From: Marinobacter salicampi | Lineage (GTDB): Bacteria; Pseudomonadota; Gammaproteobacteria; Pseudomonadales; Oleiphilaceae | Direction of reading: 5' to 3' | DNA: 64,000 nucleotides | NCBI RefSeq assembly: GCF_011074795.1 | Contig: NZ_JAAMPF010000004.1 | Coordinates: 1-64,000 of the forward strand | Shown here: positions 1 to 9,918 of the stretch, one piece after another | How positions within the stretch are numbered: position 1 is the stretch's first letter | How the letters are laid out: each line of letters opens with the position of its first letter | Translations under genes and position numbers: made by a program | The notes under the pieces: generated by a model | Database searches by the model: none | The model's input: the letters and a program-made list of their open reading frames with translations, nothing else | Told to the model about the DNA's origin: nothing

Positions 1-12
1 CTCCACCCCGCA
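1..12 (-). tRNA. 5' end of an initiator tRNA-fMet, cut by the window edge
   Basis: Read on the minus strand, these bases are TGCGGGGTGGAG, which matches the acceptor 5' strand and start of the D stem of gammaproteobacterial initiator tRNA. The rest lies outside the window, so anticodon and integrity cannot be seen. The upstream leader (bases 13-40) resembles the leader of the broken copy at 106-140, so the two form a tandem pair served by one promoter. Confidence 0.5.
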
Positions 13-105
13 ACAAACTTTTGCTCACCTTGATTATCTGAGTAACCCTGTGGGTCGGCCTCAAACCCGAAGGTCGGTGACTCCCTTCGGCTTTCGTGGG
101 TTGGG

Positions 106-140
106 GAGCCCGACGAGCTACCAGACTGCCCCACCCCGCA
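106..140 (-). pseudogene. Broken tRNA-fMet copy (5' half only)
   Basis: On the minus strand this stretch matches the first ~35 nt of tRNA-fMet: acceptor 5' strand, D arm with GCAGTCTGGTAGCTC, and anticodon-stem 5' strand TCGGG followed by CTC. One D-stem base differs (GGAG to GGGG). Similarity stops at the first anticodon base; ACCCGAAGG and the T arm do not follow. A segment resembling the anticodon-stem 3' side and variable region (AACCCGAAGGTCG, about 64-76) lies nearby on the opposite strand, as if the second half had been inverted. It cannot fold as a normal tRNA. Confidence 0.6.
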
Positions 141-189
141 ACAAACTTTTGCTCGCTCTCTGTATCTGAGCGGCTTCAACGAGGTGCGT

Positions 190-218
190 ATATTAGGCAC
201 TATTTTACATTTTGTCAA
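190..218 (-). promoter_or_regulatory. Near-consensus sigma-70 promoter for the tRNA-fMet unit
   Basis: On the minus strand a perfect -35 TTGACA (213-218) and a -10 TAATAT (190-195) are separated by exactly 17 nt. Transcription would start near 183 and run left through the broken and then the truncated tRNA copy. It lies just past the rnhB stop codon, so the tRNA unit has its own strong promoter, as is usual for stable RNA. Confidence 0.8.
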
Positions 219-219
219 T

Positions 220-894
220 TCATTGAGCGAAAAGATCGGCAGAAAAAGTTAGTTCCGGATCCTTGGATAAGCTTACGGGCAAGCCCATTTGCGCAATGGC
301 TTCCTGTACCGGGCGGAAGGATCGGCGGTGGTGGGGCGTGGCGCCAAGACGAGCCAGGGCCTCCAGGTGATTCGGGGTGGCATAGCCTTTATGCTGGGCC
401 AGACCGTAGCCCGGGTATTCCAGTTCCAGGGCAACCATTTCCCTGTCGCGAGTTACCTTGGCCAGTATGGAGGCCGCGCTTATAGCCTCTACCCGGCCAT
501 CGCCCTTGATGACAGCCTCAGAGCGCCAGCACCAGTTCGGACACCGGTTGCCGTCCACCAGCACATACTCGGGATCAATGCTGAGCCCTGCCACAGCGCG
601 CTCCATTGCGACCAGAGTGGCCTGAAAGATATTAAGCTGATCTATTTCGTCGGCCTCGCACCGACCCAGACTCCAGCAGGCGGCATTCGCAAGGATCTGC
701 TCGTACAGTTCCTCCCGGCGCTGTTCGGTGAGTACCTTTGAGTCGGCAAGTCCCTTTATGGGCTTTGCCGGGTCCAGTATCACAGCAGCAGTCACCACCG
801 CACCCAACAGAGGGCCGCGCCCTACTTCATCGACGCCGGCAACTTTCCAGCCCGGATATTGACACACAAACGGAGGCAGGACTTCTTTAACCAT
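220..894 (-). CDS. rnhB: Ribonuclease HII
   Basis: RNase HII cleaves the RNA strand of RNA-DNA hybrids and starts removal of single ribonucleotides from genomic DNA. The N-terminal signature [14 protein letters not shown] carries the first catalytic Asp and Glu. Further family blocks are VLVDGNRCP and [15 protein letters not shown], followed by [13 protein letters not shown]. The chosen ATG (894) gives 224 aa, a little longer than the E. coli enzyme (198 aa), and overlaps the lpxB stop by 8 nt, implying translational coupling. A longer in-frame ORF starting upstream would run deep into lpxB and is unlikely. It is the last gene of the lipid A cluster, an arrangement known in gammaproteobacteria. 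Confidence 0.93.
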   Translation of the reverse strand: MVKEVLPPFVCQYPGWKVAGVDEVGRGPLLGAVVTAAVILDPAKPIKGLADSKVLTEQRREELYEQILANAACWSLGRCEADEIDQLNIFQATLVAMERAVAGLSIDPEYVLVDGNRCPNWCWRSEAVIKGDGRVEAISAASILAKVTRDREMVALELEYPGYGLAQHKGYATPNHLEALARLGATPHHRRSFRPVQEAIAQMGLPVSLSKDPELTFSADLFAQ

Positions 895-2092
895 TATGTG
901 TTCGCTCGATAAGTTCTGAGACACCGTCGGCTGCCTGTTCATCAGCATTTTGGCGCAACTGATCATGAAGGTCGGCAAACGCTGCGGTGACCTGTTCCCG
1001 CTCAGCTCGGTTTTCCAGTTGATCCAGTATTGCCGCACCCAATGATTCGGGCGTTGCCGCATCCTGCAACAGCTCGGGCACCAGCGCCTTTCCAGCCAGC
1101 AGGTTGGGAAGCGCTATGTGAGAGACCTGAATAATACGAGAGACAATGGCATAACTTAAGCCTGACAAACGATAGCCCACTACCATCGGTTTTTTCAACA
1201 GCATGGCCTCAAGAGTGGCCGTACCGGACGCCAGCAGGACCACATCAGCGGCGGCCATTACCTCACGGGACCGGCCGGACACCAGGGTCACCGGCAAGGT
1301 AACCTCAAGCGCGTCTACAAGATCCTGGACCTGCTTCTGACGTTGACGGTTTACGCAGGGGATAACCAGTTGCAGATCGGGACGCTGGCTTTGCAACCAT
1401 CGCGCGGCCTCAAGAAACAGGCGGCCCAAGCGATCAATTTCGCCGGCTCGGCTGCCAGGCAGGATCGCCAGCACCGGCACGCCAGGCGGTATGCCCAGCC
1501 CTTCGCGGGCAGCCGTAGTGTCGGTTTCCATTGCAATGCGATCTGCAAGCGGATGCCCGACAAAGCGCACAGGGACCTTGTGGTCTTCGTAAAACCGGGC
1601 TTCAAAGGGAAACAGGGTCAGCATCAGATCAACGGACCTGGCAATCTTGAAAATACGCTTTTGACGCCAGGCCCAGACTGAAGGGCTGACATAGTGGGCC
1701 GTTGGAATACCGGCCTCTTTGCAGCGTCGCTCAACAGCCAGGGTAAAGTCAGGCGAATCGATCCCAACCACCACATCCGGCGGCGTTACCAGGAAGTAAT
1801 CGAGCAAACGGCGCCGTATCTCGAAAAGCTCCTGAATCCGGCCAAGCACCTCAACCAGGCCCATGACTGACAGTCGCTCCATGGGCACCAGTGAATGAAA
1901 GCCCTCAGCCTGCATTTCCTCACCCCCGATCCCGACAAAGCGAGCGCGGGGATAGCGAGCCCTGAGTGATCGTATCAGACCCGCCCCTAGAATATCTCCT
2001 GAGGCTTCGCCGGCAATAATGCCTACGGTGACAGGGCGATCGCTTATAACCCGGGGGGTAGGTACGACTGAAAGGTTTGCCTGAATTGTCAC
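887..2092 (-). CDS. lpxB: Lipid-A-disaccharide synthase
   Basis: LpxB (GT19) joins UDP-2,3-diacylglucosamine and lipid X to form the disaccharide of lipid A at the inner face of the cytoplasmic membrane. The 401-aa product has the family start [18 protein letters not shown] after a ~20-aa extension. Later blocks include [46 protein letters not shown] and a C-terminal [19 protein letters not shown]. The start is GTG, sharing one base with the lpxA stop codon (TAGTG), so the two are translationally coupled. Confidence 0.95.
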   Translation of the reverse strand: MTIQANLSVVPTPRVISDRPVTVGIIAGEASGDILGAGLIRSLRARYPRARFVGIGGEEMQAEGFHSLVPMERLSVMGLVEVLGRIQELFEIRRRLLDYFLVTPPDVVVGIDSPDFTLAVERRCKEAGIPTAHYVSPSVWAWRQKRIFKIARSVDLMLTLFPFEARFYEDHKVPVRFVGHPLADRIAMETDTTAAREGLGIPPGVPVLAILPGSRAGEIDRLGRLFLEAARWLQSQRPDLQLVIPCVNRQRQKQVQDLVDALEVTLPVTLVSGRSREVMAAADVVLLASGTATLEAMLLKKPMVVGYRLSGLSYAIVSRIIQVSHIALPNLLAGKALVPELLQDAATPESLGAAILDQLENRAEREQVTAAFADLHDQLRQNADEQAADGVSELIERTHNG

Positions 2093-2883
2093 TACCTGAC
2101 GATGCCCCGGGTGGCGCCTTTCAATGACGCGATCAGCGGCCTCACAGCGGCCTCATCCCCATACACCGATTCAAGTTCTGCAATGGCCTGCTCGGTACTC
2201 AGGCCCTGGCGATAAACCGTTTTATAGGCCCGCTTGAGGATCAGAAGCGTCTCGGGAGCGAAGCCACGCCGCTTGAGGCCTTCGACGTTTATTCCGTGTG
2301 GAGATGCCGACTGGCCACTGGCCATGACGTAGGCTGGAATGTCCTTGAGAACAATACTGCCCCCGGCGCTCATGCTATGGGGCCCCAGGTTACAGAACTG
2401 GTGCACCATGGTGCCGCCACCCAGAATGGCCCAATCACCCACTGTGACATGACCGGCGAGCGTGGCACAGTTTGCCAGTATGGTGTGGTCGCCTATCAGG
2501 CAGTCATGAGCAACGTGTACATACGCCATCAGAAGATTATGGCTTCCGAGCCGGGTTTCGCCCCGGTCCTGGGCGGTGCCACGATGCACTGTGCAGTTTT
2601 CACGTACGACGTTATGGTCGCCTATCACCAGTGTGGTAGGTTCGCCGGCGTATTTTTTGTCCTGGCATTCTTCCCCAATGCTTGCGAACTGAAAAATGCG
2701 GTTATGGCGTCCTATGGTGGTGGGGCCCTTGACCACCACATGGGACAGGATTTCTGTACCCTCGCCGATTTCCACATCGGGACCGATATAGCTCCAGGGG
2801 CCAACCGTTACGTTGTCCGCCAATCTCGCCGACGGATCAACAATTGCCTGGGGATGGACTCCCGACCAGTGTTGTGTCGCCAT
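2092..2883 (-). CDS. lpxA: UDP-N-acetylglucosamine acyltransferase
   Basis: LpxA transfers a 3-hydroxyacyl chain from acyl-ACP to the 3-OH of UDP-GlcNAc, the first step of lipid A synthesis. The product (263 aa) is a left-handed beta-helix of hexapeptide repeats through about residue 190, with the catalytic-type histidine in AYVHVAHDCLIGDH and a helical C-terminus. The ATG at 2883 shares one base with the fabZ TGA (TGATG); a TTG one codon upstream is less likely. Gene order lpxD-fabZ-lpxA-lpxB is the classical one. Confidence 0.95.
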   Translation of the reverse strand: MATQHWSGVHPQAIVDPSARLADNVTVGPWSYIGPDVEIGEGTEILSHVVVKGPTTIGRHNRIFQFASIGEECQDKKYAGEPTTLVIGDHNVVRENCTVHRGTAQDRGETRLGSHNLLMAYVHVAHDCLIGDHTILANCATLAGHVTVGDWAILGGGTMVHQFCNLGPHSMSAGGSIVLKDIPAYVMASGQSASPHGINVEGLKRRGFAPETLLILKRAYKTVYRQGLSTEQAIAELESVYGDEAAVRPLIASLKGATRGIVR

Positions 2884-3320
2884 CAAGCGCCTCTCTCAGC
2901 AGTTAGGACTTCTGCCACGCATGCGACCTGGTCGTCGACCAGTGCGCGGCACTCGAACTTCCAGATTCCATGCTTTCCGGAAATGAAGCGCGACTCCATC
3001 CGCAATTGATCTCCTGGCACAACAGGGCGCTTGAATCGCGCCTTGCTGGAGCCTGCGAGGTAGTGTACCACGCCATCTGAGGGTTTCCGGCCCACGGTCG
3101 CAAAAGCGAGAATGCCCGACAGCTGGGCCATCGCCTCAATAATCAGCACACCCGGCATGATAGGTCGGTCAGGAAAATGCCCGGTGAAAAACGGCTCATT
3201 AATAGACACGTTCTTGTAGCCTTTGATTGCCACCCCTTTCTCCAGCTCAACCACGCGGTCAACCAGCAGGAACGGGTACCGATGGGGCAAATGCTCCATG
3301 ATCTCTTCGATATACATCAT
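2883..3320 (-). CDS. fabZ: 3-hydroxyacyl-ACP dehydratase FabZ
   Basis: FabZ dehydrates 3-hydroxyacyl-ACP in type II fatty acid elongation and competes with LpxA for the same substrate. The 145-aa hot-dog-fold protein has the N-terminal [13 protein letters not shown] and the active-site block [20 protein letters not shown], containing catalytic His and Glu. Two ATG codons stand in tandem at the start (3320 and 3317); either is possible. The gene lies 11 nt after lpxD and overlaps lpxA by one base. Confidence 0.95.
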   Translation of the reverse strand: MMYIEEIMEHLPHRYPFLLVDRVVELEKGVAIKGYKNVSINEPFFTGHFPDRPIMPGVLIIEAMAQLSGILAFATVGRKPSDGVVHYLAGSSKARFKRPVVPGDQLRMESRFISGKHGIWKFECRALVDDQVACVAEVLTAERGA

Positions 3321-3331
3321 CAGGATTGGCC

Positions 3332-4360
3332 TCAGCCTTCTAATTTTTTTTCCAGCTGTTTCAGCTTACGTGCCATTTCATCGAGCTGGCGGAAACGGAC
3401 GGCGTTCTTGCGCCATCGCTTGGACGTGTCCGAACTTGTGCCGGAGGAGTAAACCCCCGGCTCTTCAATATCGCCGGTTACCATGGTCATCCCCGTGAGG
3501 TGAACCTTATCGGCAATCCGTACATGGCCTGCAACCCCCGATGCCCCGCCAAAAACACAGTACCGACCGATTTTGGTGCTTCCGGCAATCCCGACAAACG
3601 CTGCCATGGCGGAGTGATCACCTATGCTCACGTTGTGGGCTATCTGGATCAGGTTATCCAGCTTCACCCCGTTGCCGATTAGGGTGTCGTCAAGGGCGCC
3701 CCGGTCTATGGTGGTGTTTGCGCCCACCTCAACATCATCGCCGAGAACGACACGTCCCAACTGGGCTATCCGATGCCATGCCCCTTTTTCGTTGGCAAAT
3801 CCAAAGCCATCCGAGCCGATAACGGCGCCACTCAGGATATGGCAACGGGCCCCCAGGACCACCTCATGGGCCAGCGTCACTCTGGCGTGAAGACGGCTGC
3901 CGGCTCCGATCCGACAGCGGGCACCCACAATACTACCCGCGCCAACAACCACGCCCTCACCCAGCACTGCCCCGGCCTCTATCACAGCAAGAGGCCCAAT
4001 GGATGCGGAGGCCGGTACTGAAGCGGAAGCCGCCACGATAGCGCTTGAGTGGATGCCGGGAGCCTGAACCGGCGCCGGGTCAAACCAGTGGCTGAGCCGA
4101 GCATACCCGAGGTAGGGATTGTCCAGTAAGAGGACGTTGGTCGGAGGGCATTGCTCGTAAGAGCCGGGGGCAACAATAACCGCACCGGCTCTGGTCTCGG
4201 CAAGGTACCGGGTGTATGAGGGGTTGGCGAGAAACGAAATCTGGCCAGGCCCCGCGGCCTGTAATGTTGCCAGGCCAGAAATCCGGGCCTGGGCGTCACC
4301 CTTTAGTTCAGCACCAAGGGCAGAGGCAATCTCACCCAGCGTGAAGACACCCTCGTCCAT
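3332..4360 (-). CDS. lpxD: UDP-3-O-(3-hydroxyacyl)glucosamine N-acyltransferase
   Basis: LpxD adds the N-linked hydroxyacyl chain in the third step of lipid A synthesis. The 342-aa sequence has an N-terminal uridine-binding domain ([21 protein letters not shown]), then about ten hexapeptide-repeat turns (residues ~100-300) with the catalytic His in [15 protein letters not shown], and a C-terminal coiled helix ending [12 protein letters not shown]. The ATG is preceded by GGAG at a good distance. Confidence 0.95.
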   Translation of the reverse strand: MDEGVFTLGEIASALGAELKGDAQARISGLATLQAAGPGQISFLANPSYTRYLAETRAGAVIVAPGSYEQCPPTNVLLLDNPYLGYARLSHWFDPAPVQAPGIHSSAIVAASASVPASASIGPLAVIEAGAVLGEGVVVGAGSIVGARCRIGAGSRLHARVTLAHEVVLGARCHILSGAVIGSDGFGFANEKGAWHRIAQLGRVVLGDDVEVGANTTIDRGALDDTLIGNGVKLDNLIQIAHNVSIGDHSAMAAFVGIAGSTKIGRYCVFGGASGVAGHVRIADKVHLTGMTMVTGDIEEPGVYSSGTSSDTSKRWRKNAVRFRQLDEMARKLKQLEKKLEG

Positions 4361-4425
4361 AACATTCTCCGGTTAAAGCCTGCCGGCAAATAGAGACAGG
4401 CCTCCTGACCGGGCCTGCGACGGGA

Positions 4426-4923
4426 TTAACGGTTCAGCTTTTCCAACAGATCCGCCGTCAGATCCATCTCTGGGTCAGCATAGACCACGGCTTCGCTGGG
4501 CAGGATCAGATCGAGATTATTTTCTTCCAGCAACTCTTTGACAGCTGCATCAACCTCTGGCCGAGCGCTCTCAAGGAAGCTCTGCTTGCGGCTGGATACC
4601 GTGGAATCCAGGCGTTGTTTAAGGAAGTTGAACTCCTTGACCTTTTCCTGAAATTCACCGGCCATCTTCTGACGCTCCGACTCATTCATCATGGCGCCGT
4701 CTGTTTCGAGCCTCTCCTTCATCTTGCGAGCGCTCTCCTGGGCTTTACGGACCTCTTCTTCGTCGTCCGAAAAGTCCCGCTGCAGCTGCTCGCTGAATAC
4801 CTGGGCGTCGTCGGACGAAAACAGTGCCTGACGCAGGTCGACCACGCCGATCCGGGTTTCTGCCGTCGCCGGAGTTGAAATCATAAACACCAAAAAAGCC
4901 GCAATTATGCTGTTTCTGAACAT
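4426..4923 (-). CDS. skp: Periplasmic chaperone Skp/OmpH
   Basis: Skp binds unfolded outer-membrane proteins in the periplasm and delivers them toward the BAM complex. The 165-aa product has a Sec signal peptide (about residues 1-21, ending TPATA), the mature start ETRIGVVDLRQALFSSDDAQ, then a long charged helical region (about 45-125) fitting the Skp tentacles, and a C-terminal strand region. AAGGAG precedes the ATG. It lies directly downstream of bamA, its functional partner. Confidence 0.9.
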   Translation of the reverse strand: MFRNSIIAAFLVFMISTPATAETRIGVVDLRQALFSSDDAQVFSEQLQRDFSDDEEEVRKAQESARKMKERLETDGAMMNESERQKMAGEFQEKVKEFNFLKQRLDSTVSSRKQSFLESARPEVDAAVKELLEENNLDLILPSEAVVYADPEMDLTADLLEKLNR

Positions 4924-4962
4924 TGGTAATGCTCCTTCTTATTCATAATGATGACGACCGGA

Positions 4963-7281
4963 TCAAAAGCTCTGGCCGAGGGAGAACTGGAACACTTGGG
5001 TGTCGTCTCCGGACTGGTCATTCAACGGCTTCGCAAGGCTGAATGCGAGCGGGCCCACAGCGGTAATCCACTGGAAGCCAATGCCTGCTGAGAGCCTGAC
5101 TTCGTCAAATGCCGGATCAAAGTCTCTCTCAGGGTCGAATACCTGACCCGCATCCACGAAAAATGCGGTTCGCATTGACCGTGTGTCCCCTGCAAAGGGC
5201 GTGGGGAAGATAAGTTCCAGCCCGCCTTCCGTCAAGACACTGCCGCCAAATGGGTCTGGATCCGAGAAATCATTGGGCGCATTGGTTGCCAGCGCTCCCA
5301 GAGAGTTCGCGCGATAACCCCGAACAGAACCATAGCCACCGGCAAAGAAGTGCTCGTAAAACGGCATAACGTCACGACCGTTATAACCTCCACCATAGCC
5401 CACTTCACTTCGGGCACGAAGGACCCAGGTCTGATTGTTGTCCAGAGGCTGATAGAAATCAGTGCGGTGGGTCAGTTTGTAGTAGGTCAGGTCGCTGCCC
5501 GGAACCGCAATATCGCCGGAAAGTGAGTGACTGAAGCCGTCTGTGGGCAACACCCCACGGTTCAAAGTGCTCCGACGCCAGGACCCGTTCAGGAAAAAGT
5601 TGTCGAAGCGGTCCCCTTCCTCATCTATAAACTCCGTGACTTCCAGCGCACTGAAAGTGCCTGCCTTGATTTTGGAGAGGGTGTAACCCACGCCAAAATT
5701 GAGACGGGTCACGTTGTCTATGGGATAACCGAAGGTCAGGCGTCCACCGTATTCATCCAGCAGGAAGGAGGAGATGTCCTGGGCCTCAAAATCGGTTTCG
5801 CGGGCAAATAGGCTAAAGCCACGACTCACCCCGTCCACTGTGTAATAGGGGTTCAGGTAGGAGAAGTTGGCACTCTTGATGGAGTCGCTGAAATTGGCAC
5901 CCACCGATACCCGCTTGCCTGACCCGAAGAAGTTGTTTTCAGAAATGTTGGCCCCGAGAATGATCCCCGAAACCTGGGAAAAACCAACCGAAGCCGAAAG
6001 GCTGCCCGTAGGTTGCTCCTCTACCGAGTAGTTAACATCCACCAGATCATCGGTGCCTGGCACCGGCTGGGTTTCAACATCGACAGTTTTGAAAAAGCCC
6101 AGTCGTTCGAGCCGGGTCTTGGAGAACTCGATGCGATCCGTTGAGGCCACACCGCCTTCCATTTGTGTCATTTCCTGACGCAGCACCTCATCACGGGTCG
6201 AGACATTGCCCTCGAAGTTGATCCGGCGAACATAGGCCCGCTTGCCCGGCTCCACGAAGAAGGTAACTGTGGCTGTGTTGTCCTCATCGGGCTCGGGAAT
6301 GGCGTTTACATCGGCAAAGGTATAGCCCTCACGGCCCAGGCGGCGCGAAAGTCGCTCTGAGGTATTGGTCACTACCCGTCTGGAGAAAGTATCACCGGGT
6401 TCCAGCTGGATCAGCTCCCGGAGCTCTTCCTCTTCCACGATCAGGTCGCCCCTGAGTTTGACTTCGGAAACCGTGTACTGGGCACCCTCATTGATGGCAA
6501 TGGCGATAAAAACTTCTTTTTTGTCAGGGGAAATCGAAACCTGGCTGGATTCCACGCTGAAGTTGAGATAGCCACGGTCCAGATAAAAGGAGCGCAAGGA
6601 CTCAAGGTCTCCACTCAGGCGCTCCCTGGCGTACTTGTCAGCGCTTGTAATCGATGTCCAGAGATTGCTGGTCTGAAGCTCGAAGAGGTCAAGCAGGGTA
6701 TCGTCCGAGAAGTCCTCGTTACCGATGATGTTGATGTGCTGGATGGCAGCCACGTTACCTTCATTGATCTTGAGGCGCACTGCCACGCGGTTCCTCGGCA
6801 GTTCTTCGGCGGTAGCCTTGACCCTGGCATTGTATCGTCCCTGGCCGACGTAGGAGCGCAGGATCTCCAGTTCCAGCCGCTCAAGGGTGGCGCGCCTGAA
6901 GACCTGGCCTTCCTGGAGCCCGGCACTTTCCAGCGCCTCGGTCAGCATGTCGGTTTCGATGGCCTTGTTGCCTTCAATATCGATAGAGCTGATGGCGGGC
7001 CGTTCTTTTACCGACAAGATAAGCACGTTGCCATCCCGACTGGCTTCCAGGTCTGTGAACAGACCCGTGCGAAAAAGGGTACGGATGGCATCTGCCAGAG
7101 CAACCTCATCGACAGACTCACCGATGTCGACCGGAAAGGCTGAAAATACGGTGCCCGCGGACACCCGCTGCAGGCCCTCGACCTCTATATCAGAAACTAC
7201 GAACTCGTCCGCCAGGACCGGTTGGATAGACCAGGCCATCGCCAAGAGGCCAAAAACTAAACCTGCTAAAGAACGTCTCAT
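4963..7281 (-). CDS. bamA: Outer membrane protein assembly factor BamA
   Basis: BamA is the essential outer-membrane insertase of the BAM complex. The 772-aa protein has a signal peptide (residues 1-24, cleaved after VLA), five POTRA domains (about 25-420; the first begins FVVSDIEVEGLQRVSAGTVF) and a 16-strand barrel ending in the typical C-terminal FQFSLGQSF. The barrel has the conserved GGYGSVRGYRANSLG (VRGF-type motif of lid loop 6). The ribosome binding site is weak. It lies between rseP and skp, the canonical order. Confidence 0.96.
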   Translation of the reverse strand: MRRSLAGLVFGLLAMAWSIQPVLADEFVVSDIEVEGLQRVSAGTVFSAFPVDIGESVDEVALADAIRTLFRTGLFTDLEASRDGNVLILSVKERPAISSIDIEGNKAIETDMLTEALESAGLQEGQVFRRATLERLELEILRSYVGQGRYNARVKATAEELPRNRVAVRLKINEGNVAAIQHINIIGNEDFSDDTLLDLFELQTSNLWTSITSADKYARERLSGDLESLRSFYLDRGYLNFSVESSQVSISPDKKEVFIAIAINEGAQYTVSEVKLRGDLIVEEEELRELIQLEPGDTFSRRVVTNTSERLSRRLGREGYTFADVNAIPEPDEDNTATVTFFVEPGKRAYVRRINFEGNVSTRDEVLRQEMTQMEGGVASTDRIEFSKTRLERLGFFKTVDVETQPVPGTDDLVDVNYSVEEQPTGSLSASVGFSQVSGIILGANISENNFFGSGKRVSVGANFSDSIKSANFSYLNPYYTVDGVSRGFSLFARETDFEAQDISSFLLDEYGGRLTFGYPIDNVTRLNFGVGYTLSKIKAGTFSALEVTEFIDEEGDRFDNFFLNGSWRRSTLNRGVLPTDGFSHSLSGDIAVPGSDLTYYKLTHRTDFYQPLDNNQTWVLRARSEVGYGGGYNGRDVMPFYEHFFAGGYGSVRGYRANSLGALATNAPNDFSDPDPFGGSVLTEGGLELIFPTPFAGDTRSMRTAFFVDAGQVFDPERDFDPAFDEVRLSAGIGFQWITAVGPLAFSLAKPLNDQSGDDTQVFQFSLGQSF

Positions 7282-7324
7282 TCAGTTAATTCGCCTGTTT
7301 ACGCGCGTAAGGAGGTGGCAATTC

Positions 7325-8674
7325 TCACAACCGCATCAGGTCGTTGTAAAGTGCAAACACCATTAAAGTCAAAATCAGTACCATTCCAATCCGCAGGCCT
7401 ATCCCCTGAACCTGCTCTGAGAGCGGCTTTCGGCGGATAGCCTCAATGCTGTAGTAAACAATATGGCCGCCGTCCAGCACGGGTATGGGGAGCAGGTTGA
7501 GCACACCCAGACTCACACTCAGGTAGGCCAGAAAGCGTATAAAGTCCTCGAAGCCGGAGCTTACACTGGCTTCAGCTACCCGGGCGATGGTGATCGGGCC
7601 ACTCAGGTTACTCGGAGACAAGAGCCCGGTAACCATTTTGTGAATAGCCACAAACGTAAGGCGGGTATCACCCCAGGTTTCAGAGACGGCGTTAGGTATG
7701 GCTGCCAGAGGGCCGAACTGGACCGTTCTTTGCAATTCCTCCGGCCAGTCAACCTGGGTTACGCCTGCGCCAACACGTCCGACAGTCCTCCCTGCCTCAT
7801 TTTCAACCGCCGCTGGCGTCACCGGTACCGAGAGCGTATCACCATCTCGGCTGATCGTCAGGGTAAGCTGTTCACCTGGTGCGGCCTGAATGCGCTCCAC
7901 CAGGGCGAACCAGTCGTCCACGGGCTGACCATTGACTTCCAGTACTCGGTCCCCTGACTGCAGGCCGGCTTCAGCGGCTGCACCCCCACTCACGATTTCA
8001 CCCAGTTGGGCGGGCACTTCAGGCCGCCAGGGCTGCACGCCGAACTGAACCAGTGGATTGGGCGCGTCTTCGTCGAGCCGCCAGCCCCCAAGCTCGGCAG
8101 AGAGGTCCTGCCGTTGTCCGTCAGTGGTTACTTCAAATGTGACCTGACCCTGCTCGCCGGTGCGCTCCAGCAAGCGCATATTGATATCACGCCAGGAGTT
8201 GACCTCACGGCCATCCACTTCATGGATCTCCATGCCTTTCGAAAGCCCCATGCGAGCTGCGATCGAGTCCTCCTGCACGCCACCTACAACCGGCGCGACA
8301 GCAGCAAACCCGACTACACTAAGAAGCCAGTAAGCGGCGATGGCAAACAGGAAATTGGCGGCCGGACCAGCTGCCGCGATGGCGATACGCTGGCCAGGAG
8401 GCTTCGAATTGAAGGCGAGGTGGCGCTGCTCTTCGGGCACCGGGGCCTCACGCTCATCCAGCATCTTGACGTAGCCGCCCAAGGGGATGGCGGCTATCGC
8501 AAACTCGGTGCCATGGCGATCAAACCATGAATAGAGGGGCTTGCCGAAGCCAACCGAGAAACGCAACACCTTGACGCCACAGCGGCGCGCGACCCAGAAA
8601 TGCCCGAACTCATGAATCGTGACCAGAATGCCCAGGGTAACTATCAGGGCCAGTACGGTTTGGATTATCTGCAT
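7325..8674 (-). CDS. rseP: Site-2 zinc metalloprotease RseP
   Basis: RseP cleaves the anti-sigma factor RseA in the inner membrane during the envelope stress response and clears remnant signal peptides. The zinc site HEFGH is at residues 21-25 in the first transmembrane helix. Two periplasmic PDZ domains follow (about 115-300). The C-terminal membrane part has NLLPIPVLDGGHIVYY, whose LDG motif gives the third metal ligand. Length (449 aa) matches E. coli. It lies between dxr and bamA. Confidence 0.95.
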   Translation of the reverse strand: MQIIQTVLALIVTLGILVTIHEFGHFWVARRCGVKVLRFSVGFGKPLYSWFDRHGTEFAIAAIPLGGYVKMLDEREAPVPEEQRHLAFNSKPPGQRIAIAAAGPAANFLFAIAAYWLLSVVGFAAVAPVVGGVQEDSIAARMGLSKGMEIHEVDGREVNSWRDINMRLLERTGEQGQVTFEVTTDGQRQDLSAELGGWRLDEDAPNPLVQFGVQPWRPEVPAQLGEIVSGGAAAEAGLQSGDRVLEVNGQPVDDWFALVERIQAAPGEQLTLTISRDGDTLSVPVTPAAVENEAGRTVGRVGAGVTQVDWPEELQRTVQFGPLAAIPNAVSETWGDTRLTFVAIHKMVTGLLSPSNLSGPITIARVAEASVSSGFEDFIRFLAYLSVSLGVLNLLPIPVLDGGHIVYYSIEAIRRKPLSEQVQGIGLRIGMVLILTLMVFALYNDLMRL

Positions 8675-8733
8675 GGTATTACGGTCTGCCTAATGGTTCG
8701 GTGGCGGGTAAATCGCCTGAATCAGTCGTCAAC

Positions 8734-9918
8734 TCAGACAAGCGAGCGCCTGATCTGTTCCGCAGCAATATGGCGCGCGGCCTCGTCCTGGGAAAAAATG
8801 GTTTCGAAACTGTCTGCAGCGGTGATGGAAGCCGTAGCAAGGGCGTGCTCTATGATAACGGGGATGTCGGTAAAACACAGGTCGCCAGCCAGAAATGCCG
8901 CCACCGCAACTTCATTCGCAGCATTGAGCACCGCAGGCGCGGTGCCGCCCGCCCGACAGGCCTCACTGGCAAGGCCCAGACAGGGGAAACGACCAAGGTC
9001 CGGGCGCTCGAAATTGAATTGGCCAAGGGCAAACAGATCCAGCGGCGATACGCCCGCCTCTATCCGCTCCGGCCACGCCAGCCCGTTGGCTATGGGGGTG
9101 CGCATGTCAGGACTGCCCAACTGGGCCAGGACGGACCCGTCCAGGTACTCAACCATGGAATGGATGATGCTCTCCGGGTGCACATGCACCTCGACCTGGT
9201 CCGTCGTGGCATTGAACAGCCAGCATGCCTCGATAAGCTCCAGGCCCTTGTTCATGAGTGTGGCCGAATCCACCGAAATCTTCTGGCCCATGGACCAGTT
9301 GGGATGCGCACATGCCTGGGCAGGGGACACACTGCGGAGGGACTCTGCCGAAAATGTCCGGAACGGGCCTCCGGATGCGGTGAGCAGTATCCTGCGGACA
9401 CCATCATCACAGAGGTTACGGGGACGATTTCCGTTGACCGGCAAACACTGGAAAATGGCATTGTGTTCGCTGTCGATGGGTAGAAGTTGTGCCCCGGACG
9501 CAACGACCGCATCCATGAAGAGCTGTCCGGACATGACCAGAGCTTCTTTATTCGCCAACAACACGCGCTTGCCTGCCCGCACCGCTGCAAGGGTCGGCGG
9601 AAGCCCAGCTGCGCCCACGATGGCAGCCATCACGGTATCCGCTTCACTGGCCTCGGCTACCCGACAAAGCCCCTTCTCACCCGCCAGAACATCCGTTTCG
9701 TCGATATCAACAAGGGCGACCTGGAGCTTTTCAGCCGCATCGGCATCGGCCATGACCGCAAACCGTGGCCGAAATTCGCGACACAACCGGGTCATCTGCT
9801 CAACCTGGGTGTTGGCCGTCAGCGCGAAAACAGAGAATCTGTCCGGGTGCCGGCGAATGACATCCAGGGTGCTCAGACCAATGGAACCGGTCGCTCCAAG
9901 AATGGTTACCTGGCGCAT
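8734..9918 (-). CDS. dxr: 1-deoxy-D-xylulose 5-phosphate reductoisomerase
   Basis: Dxr (IspC) converts DXP to 2-C-methyl-D-erythritol 4-phosphate with NADPH, the committed step of the MEP isoprenoid pathway. The product (394 aa) starts [20 protein letters not shown], the NADPH-binding Rossmann motif, and has [26 protein letters not shown] and [19 protein letters not shown], carrying metal and substrate ligands. I chose the ATG at 9918, which shares one base with the cdsA TGA (TGATG); an upstream in-frame start adds seven residues with no family match. Confidence 0.95.
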   Translation of the reverse strand: MRQVTILGATGSIGLSTLDVIRRHPDRFSVFALTANTQVEQMTRLCREFRPRFAVMADADAAEKLQVALVDIDETDVLAGEKGLCRVAEASEADTVMAAIVGAAGLPPTLAAVRAGKRVLLANKEALVMSGQLFMDAVVASGAQLLPIDSEHNAIFQCLPVNGNRPRNLCDDGVRRILLTASGGPFRTFSAESLRSVSPAQACAHPNWSMGQKISVDSATLMNKGLELIEACWLFNATTDQVEVHVHPESIIHSMVEYLDGSVLAQLGSPDMRTPIANGLAWPERIEAGVSPLDLFALGQFNFERPDLGRFPCLGLASEACRAGGTAPAVLNAANEVAVAAFLAGDLCFTDIPVIIEHALATASITAADSFETIFSQDEAARHIAAEQIRRSLV

